Shown piece after piece: positions 60,634-64,000 of a stretch of 64,000 nt of DNA. The translations under genes and the position numbers were made by a program. Below the pieces are notes generated by a model, which searched no databases, was not told where the DNA came from, and worked only from the letters and a program-made list of their open reading frames with translations. This DNA comes from an uncultured Holophaga sp. GTDB lineage: Bacteria > Acidobacteriota > Holophagae > Holophagales > Holophagaceae. The stretch lies in contig NZ_OY781925.1 in the NCBI RefSeq assembly GCF_963677305.1, positions 1,203,001-1,267,000 of the forward strand, in the 5' to 3' direction. Position 1 is the first letter of the stretch; the number at the start of each line of letters is the position of its first letter.

Positions 60634-60927
60634 GGGCTTCGCCTTCCCTGGATCGGAGCCCCAGTGTCCCGCATTTGGCGCCCTGTCTGCACATAGAGGG
60701 GCCAGAGAACATCCAATCCCAGGAGGGCTGACTGGGGCTGAAACTGGTCATATCAATCGGATTCAATTGAGATGTAAATATTGAATTAAAACCTGTGTTA
60801 TTAGCATTTTGCTCTGCTATTCTGCCCTCTCCGACGGGAGATTCCCGGGGATGCCTTTTGGGGTGTCCTGCTGGGGCTTTGCCGCGGGTCGGCCTGTTTC
60901 AACCGTATGTCCAGGGGAGCCGAATCC
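60634..60927. other. AT-rich control region before the acetolactate-synthase-like gene
   Basis: No gene is supported here. Bases 60745-60825 are strikingly AT-rich for this window and include the inverted repeat ATTCAAT-N12-ATTGAAT (60761-60786). A possible -10 TATTCT lies at 60818-60823. The remainder is GC-rich leader. Ribosome site AGGGGAG precedes ATG 60928. Confidence 0.5.
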
Positions 60928-62568
60928 ATGAAAGCCAGTGATCTGATGGTCAAGTGCCTCGAGAACGAGGGTGTGAAGTACGTCTTCGGTGTGCCCGGTG
61001 AGGAGAATCTCGACTTCCTGGAATCACTCCGGAGTTCCAGCATCCAGTTGGTGCTCACCCGCCATGAACAGAGTGCGGGCTTCATGGCGGCCACCATCGG
61101 CCGCCTCACGGGCGTCCCTGGGGTCTGTCTCTCCACCCTTGGCCCCGGCGCGACCAACCTGGTGACCGCCGCCGCCTATGCCCAGTTGGGCGCCATGCCC
61201 ATGTGCATGATCACCGGACAGAAGCCCATCCACTCCAGCAAGCAGGGGCACTTCCAGATCATCGACACCGTCGGGATGATGAAGCCCCTCACCAAGCACA
61301 CCAAGCAGGCCGTCCGGGGAGGGCGCATCCCCTCCATCGTCCGCGAGTCCTTTGCCATCGCCAGCGATGAGCGCCCGGGGGCCGTCCACATCGAGCTGCC
61401 CGAGGATGTGGCCTTCGAGGACACCACGGCCCAGCCCTTCCCGGTCCACCCGGTCCGCCGTCCCGATCCCAACGAGAAGGCCATCGCCCAGGCCGCCGAG
61501 TGGATCGAGCAGGCCCACTCCCCTCTGATTCTGGTGGGGGCCGGGGCCAATCGGAAGGCCGTCTCCAAGACCTTGAAGCCTTTCGTGGAGAAGACCGGCA
61601 TCCCCTTCTTCTCCACTCAGATGGGCAAGGGCGTGTTGCCCGAGGACCACCCCCTCTGCCTGGGCACAGCGGCCCTCTCGGACCGGGACTACCTGCACTG
61701 CGCCATCGAGCGGGCTGACCTGATCCTGAACATCGGCCACGATGTGGTGGAGAAGCCTCCCTTCTTCATGAAGCCTGAGGGGACCCGCGTCATCCACATC
61801 AACTTCAAGGCCGCCCATGTGGACGACATCTACTTCCCCCAGCTGGAGGTGGTCGGGGATCTCTCCAATGCCGTCTGGCAGCTGCATGAGCGGGTGCGTG
61901 TCTCCCCACGGTGGGATTTCGCCTACTTCATGAAGGTCAAGGCCCATGTGGACGCCAAGATCGCCGAGCGGGCCGACTCCAACAGCTTCCCGGTCCTGCC
62001 CCAGCGGCTGGTGGCCGATGTCCGCAGCTCCATGGGACCCTGCGACATCGTGGCCCTGGACAACGGGATGTACAAGATCTGGTTCGCCCGGAACTACCGT
62101 GCGTGGAAGCCCAACACCCTCCTGCTGGACAACGCCCTGGCCACCATGGGCGCCGGACTGCCCTCCGCCATGGCCGCCAAGATGGTCTATCCCGAGAAGA
62201 AGGTTCTGGCGGTCTGTGGTGACGGCGGCTTCATGATGAACAGTCAGGAGCTGGAGACGGCGGTCCGCCTCGGCCTGGACTTGGTCGTGCTCATCCTCAA
62301 CAGCAACGGCTACGGCATGATCCAGTGGAAGCAGGCTGGCCAGGAACTGCCGAACTGGGGCCTGGACTTCGGGAACCCCGACTTCGTGAAGTATGCCGAG
62401 GCCTACGGGGCCCACGGCCACCGCATCGAGCGCACCGAGGATCTCCGGTCCACCCTGGTGGAGTGCCTCAACGCCAAGGGGGTGCATGTCATCGAAGTCC
62501 CCGTGGACTACAGTGAGAACGCCCGGGTCCTGACCCAGGAACTCGGCCAGAAGTCCTGCATCATTTAG
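60928..62568 (+). CDS. Acetolactate synthase-like ThDP-dependent enzyme (large subunit)
   Basis: The 546-aa enzyme has the three ThDP domains. The Pyr domain includes GVPGEENLDFLESL and the activating Glu in TRHEQSAGFMAA. A central domain follows, then the PP domain with the GDGGFMMNSQELETAVRLGL...NSNGYGMI metal/ThDP motif. Its order matches the catabolic AlsS-type acetolactate synthase (no small subunit gene nearby). An aldehyde dehydrogenase follows 8 nt after the stop, so the pair may serve a specific catabolic step; the product is not certain. Confidence 0.85.
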   Translation: MKASDLMVKCLENEGVKYVFGVPGEENLDFLESLRSSSIQLVLTRHEQSAGFMAATIGRLTGVPGVCLSTLGPGATNLVTAAAYAQLGAMPMCMITGQKPIHSSKQGHFQIIDTVGMMKPLTKHTKQAVRGGRIPSIVRESFAIASDERPGAVHIELPEDVAFEDTTAQPFPVHPVRRPDPNEKAIAQAAEWIEQAHSPLILVGAGANRKAVSKTLKPFVEKTGIPFFSTQMGKGVLPEDHPLCLGTAALSDRDYLHCAIERADLILNIGHDVVEKPPFFMKPEGTRVIHINFKAAHVDDIYFPQLEVVGDLSNAVWQLHERVRVSPRWDFAYFMKVKAHVDAKIAERADSNSFPVLPQRLVADVRSSMGPCDIVALDNGMYKIWFARNYRAWKPNTLLLDNALATMGAGLPSAMAAKMVYPEKKVLAVCGDGGFMMNSQELETAVRLGLDLVVLILNSNGYGMIQWKQAGQELPNWGLDFGNPDFVKYAEAYGAHGHRIERTEDLRSTLVECLNAKGVHVIEVPVDYSENARVLTQELGQKSCII

Positions 62569-62576
62569 GAGTCCAG

Positions 62577-64000
62577 ATGTCCAAGTCAGTGGAAACCCAC
62601 CCCATCTGGGTCTGCGGCCAGGCCGTGACCACCGAGCGGGTCCTGGAGGTCCTGAGCCCCTACTCCGGTGCTGTGGTCTACCGCACCTGCCTGGGCGGCG
62701 AGGCGGAGTATGAGGCGGCGGTCCGTGGGGCCCAGGCTGTGCGCCAGGAGATGCAGGATCTCCCCGTGTTCAAGCGTCATGGGATCCTGATGCAGATCTC
62801 GGAGGCCATCGATACCCATCGTGAGACCTTTGCCACCATCATGGCCCGGGAGTCGGGCAAGCCCTACAAGGTGGCCCTGGCCGAGGTGCAGCGCGCCGCC
62901 CTCACCTTCCAGGTGAGCGCCGAAGAGGCCCGCCGCCTGCCCGGTGAGGTGATGAGCCTGGACTGGACGCCCGGCGGTGCCAAGAAGGAAGCCATCATCA
63001 AGTACTTCCCCGTGGGGATCGTGGCGGGCATCTCGCCCTTCAACTTCCCGCTGAACCTGGTGGCCCACAAGGTGGCACCCGCCATCGCGGCCGGCTGCCC
63101 CATCATCCTCAAGCCCGCTTCCAAGACCCCCGTCTCCGCCCTCTTCCTGGCCTCCCTCATCGCCCGGACCGAGCTGCCCAAGGGCGCCCTCTCGGTATTG
63201 CCCATGGATCGGGAGACCGGCAACCGCCTTGTGACCGACGAGTGCTTCGGCCTGCTCAGCTTCACTGGCTCGCCCGAGGTGGGCTGGGAGATGAAGAAAC
63301 ACTGCGGCAAGAAGAAAGTGGTCCTGGAGTTGGGTGGCAATGCCGGCGTCATCATCGACCAGGATGCCGACATGGAGCGGGCCGCAGCCCGAGCCGTCGT
63401 GGGGGCCTTCGGCAACACCGGCCAGAGCTGCATCCACACCCAGCGCATCCTGGTCCATGAGGCCCTCTTCGCAGCCTTCACCCGGCGTTTCGTGGAGCTG
63501 GCCTCCCTCCTCAAGGTCGGAGACCCCGAGGATCCGGAAGTGGACCTTTCGGCCGTCATCGATGAGAAGAATGCTCTGCGGCTGGAGGCCTGGATCCAGG
63601 AGGCCAAGGGTGACGGCGCCCAGGTGCTCCTGGGCGGACAGCGGCAGGGCAATGTGATCAGTCCGACCGTGCTCACCGGAACCAGGCCCAGCTCCAAGGT
63701 GTGCGCCCTCGAGACCTTCGGCCCCACGGTGGCCATCGAGCCCTTCTCGGACTTCCGGGCGGCCATTGATGCCATCAACGACTCCCCCTTTGGCCTCCAG
63801 GCCGGGGTCTTCACCTTCGACACCCGGAAGGTGCAGTACGCCTTCGAGCACCTGCATGTGGGCGGGGTCACCATCAATGAGGTGCCGACCTTCAGGGCCG
63901 AGCAGATGCCCTACGGCGGAGTGAAAGACTCGGGCATCGGTCGCGAGGGCCCCAAATACGCCATCCTCGACATGCTGGAGCCCCGGGTCCTGCTGCTGGA
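62577..64000 (+). CDS. Aldehyde dehydrogenase (3' end outside window)
   Basis: 474 codons are visible and remain open at the window end; the family length suggests only a few are missing. Features: ISPFNFPLNLVAHKVAPAIA, KPASKTPVSA, FTGSPEVGWEMK, base Glu251 in LELGGNAGVI, nucleophile Cys285 in GNTGQSCIHTQR and the ending MPYGGVKDSGIGREGPKYA. It resembles lactaldehyde/glyceraldehyde-3-phosphate-type NAD(P) dehydrogenases. AGGAG lies 6 nt before ATG 62577. Operon with the ThDP enzyme. Confidence 0.92.
   Translation, partial: MSKSVETHPIWVCGQAVTTERVLEVLSPYSGAVVYRTCLGGEAEYEAAVRGAQAVRQEMQDLPVFKRHGILMQISEAIDTHRETFATIMARESGKPYKVALAEVQRAALTFQVSAEEARRLPGEVMSLDWTPGGAKKEAIIKYFPVGIVAGISPFNFPLNLVAHKVAPAIAAGCPIILKPASKTPVSALFLASLIARTELPKGALSVLPMDRETGNRLVTDECFGLLSFTGSPEVGWEMKKHCGKKKVVLELGGNAGVIIDQDADMERAAARAVVGAFGNTGQSCIHTQRILVHEALFAAFTRRFVELASLLKVGDPEDPEVDLSAVIDEKNALRLEAWIQEAKGDGAQVLLGGQRQGNVISPTVLTGTRPSSKVCALETFGPTVAIEPFSDFRAAIDAINDSPFGLQAGVFTFDTRKVQYAFEHLHVGGVTINEVPTFRAEQMPYGGVKDSGIGREGPKYAILDMLEPRVLLL

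Overview
This is a gene-dense, GC-rich bacterial chromosome segment with tight operons, many ATGA/GTGA/TGATG stop-start overlaps, one tRNA and one insertion sequence. Gene content (SUF iron-sulfur assembly, a futalosine-pathway MqnD-like protein, HydF, Feo ferrous-iron uptake, an acidobacterial-style pseudokinase/TonB-type protein, LPS and dTDP-rhamnose genes) best fits a Gram-negative anaerobe or facultative anaerobe, probably Acidobacteriota of the Holophaga/Geothrix kind. That placement is an inference from gene content, not from a marker-gene search.

Layout. 1-3 kb: sufB-sufC-sufD (minus; sufD cut by the window edge), with an Rrf2/IscR-like inverted repeat in front of sufB. 3-7.7 kb: an FklB-type prolyl isomerase, guanine deaminase and two overlapping GT9 (heptosyltransferase-like) genes. 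7.7-10.9 kb: the feoA-feoA-feoB-feoC operon (minus) with a Fur-like box. 11-17.8 kb: two TPR proteins, an MqnD-like protein, a CPBP membrane protease, an HtrA-like protease and small secreted or lipoproteins. 17.8-23.5 kb: a LysR regulator diverging from a redox/stress cluster with a DJ-1/SRPBCC read-through fusion and a tandemly duplicated dehydrogenase-flavodoxin cassette; the first flavodoxin copy is wrecked and fused to remnants that look like an AraC regulator. 23.5-29.7 kb: purF, a small unknown, miaA, an outer-membrane protein, a PlsC-type acyltransferase, aspA and a HAD hydrolase. 29.9-34.4 kb: a repeat-domain lipoprotein, a LuxR-type regulator whose start codon lies in a perfect palindrome, and hydF with a small partner. 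34.4-38 kb: an arsR-permease-thioredoxin-YgjP operon and a CapA-family protein.

38.05-39.37 kb is a complete ISL3-family element with 24-bp imperfect ends and a perfect 8-bp target duplication. It sits in the terminator hairpin of the neighbouring pseudokinase-TonB gene. 41-46 kb: an unknown exported protein, comEC, an M19 dipeptidase and an LpxL-like acyltransferase. 46.4-53.4 kb: a polysaccharide/LPS region (rmlA-rmlC-rmlD-rmlB plus four glycosyltransferases). 53.4-58.5 kb: an ALDH7-like dehydrogenase diverging from a DAO-type FAD oxidoreductase, a site-2-protease homologue, trpS and tRNA-Lys(CTT). 58.8-64 kb: an unknown secreted protein, two small unknowns, an acetolactate-synthase-like ThDP enzyme and an aldehyde dehydrogenase that runs off the window end.

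No rRNA, CRISPR array, prophage or complete defence system was found. The least conventional items are the DJ-1/SRPBCC fusion with an embedded ribosome-binding site, the double-deletion AraC/flavodoxin scar, the pseudokinase with two TonB-type C-terminal domains, and the palindrome over the LuxR-gene start.
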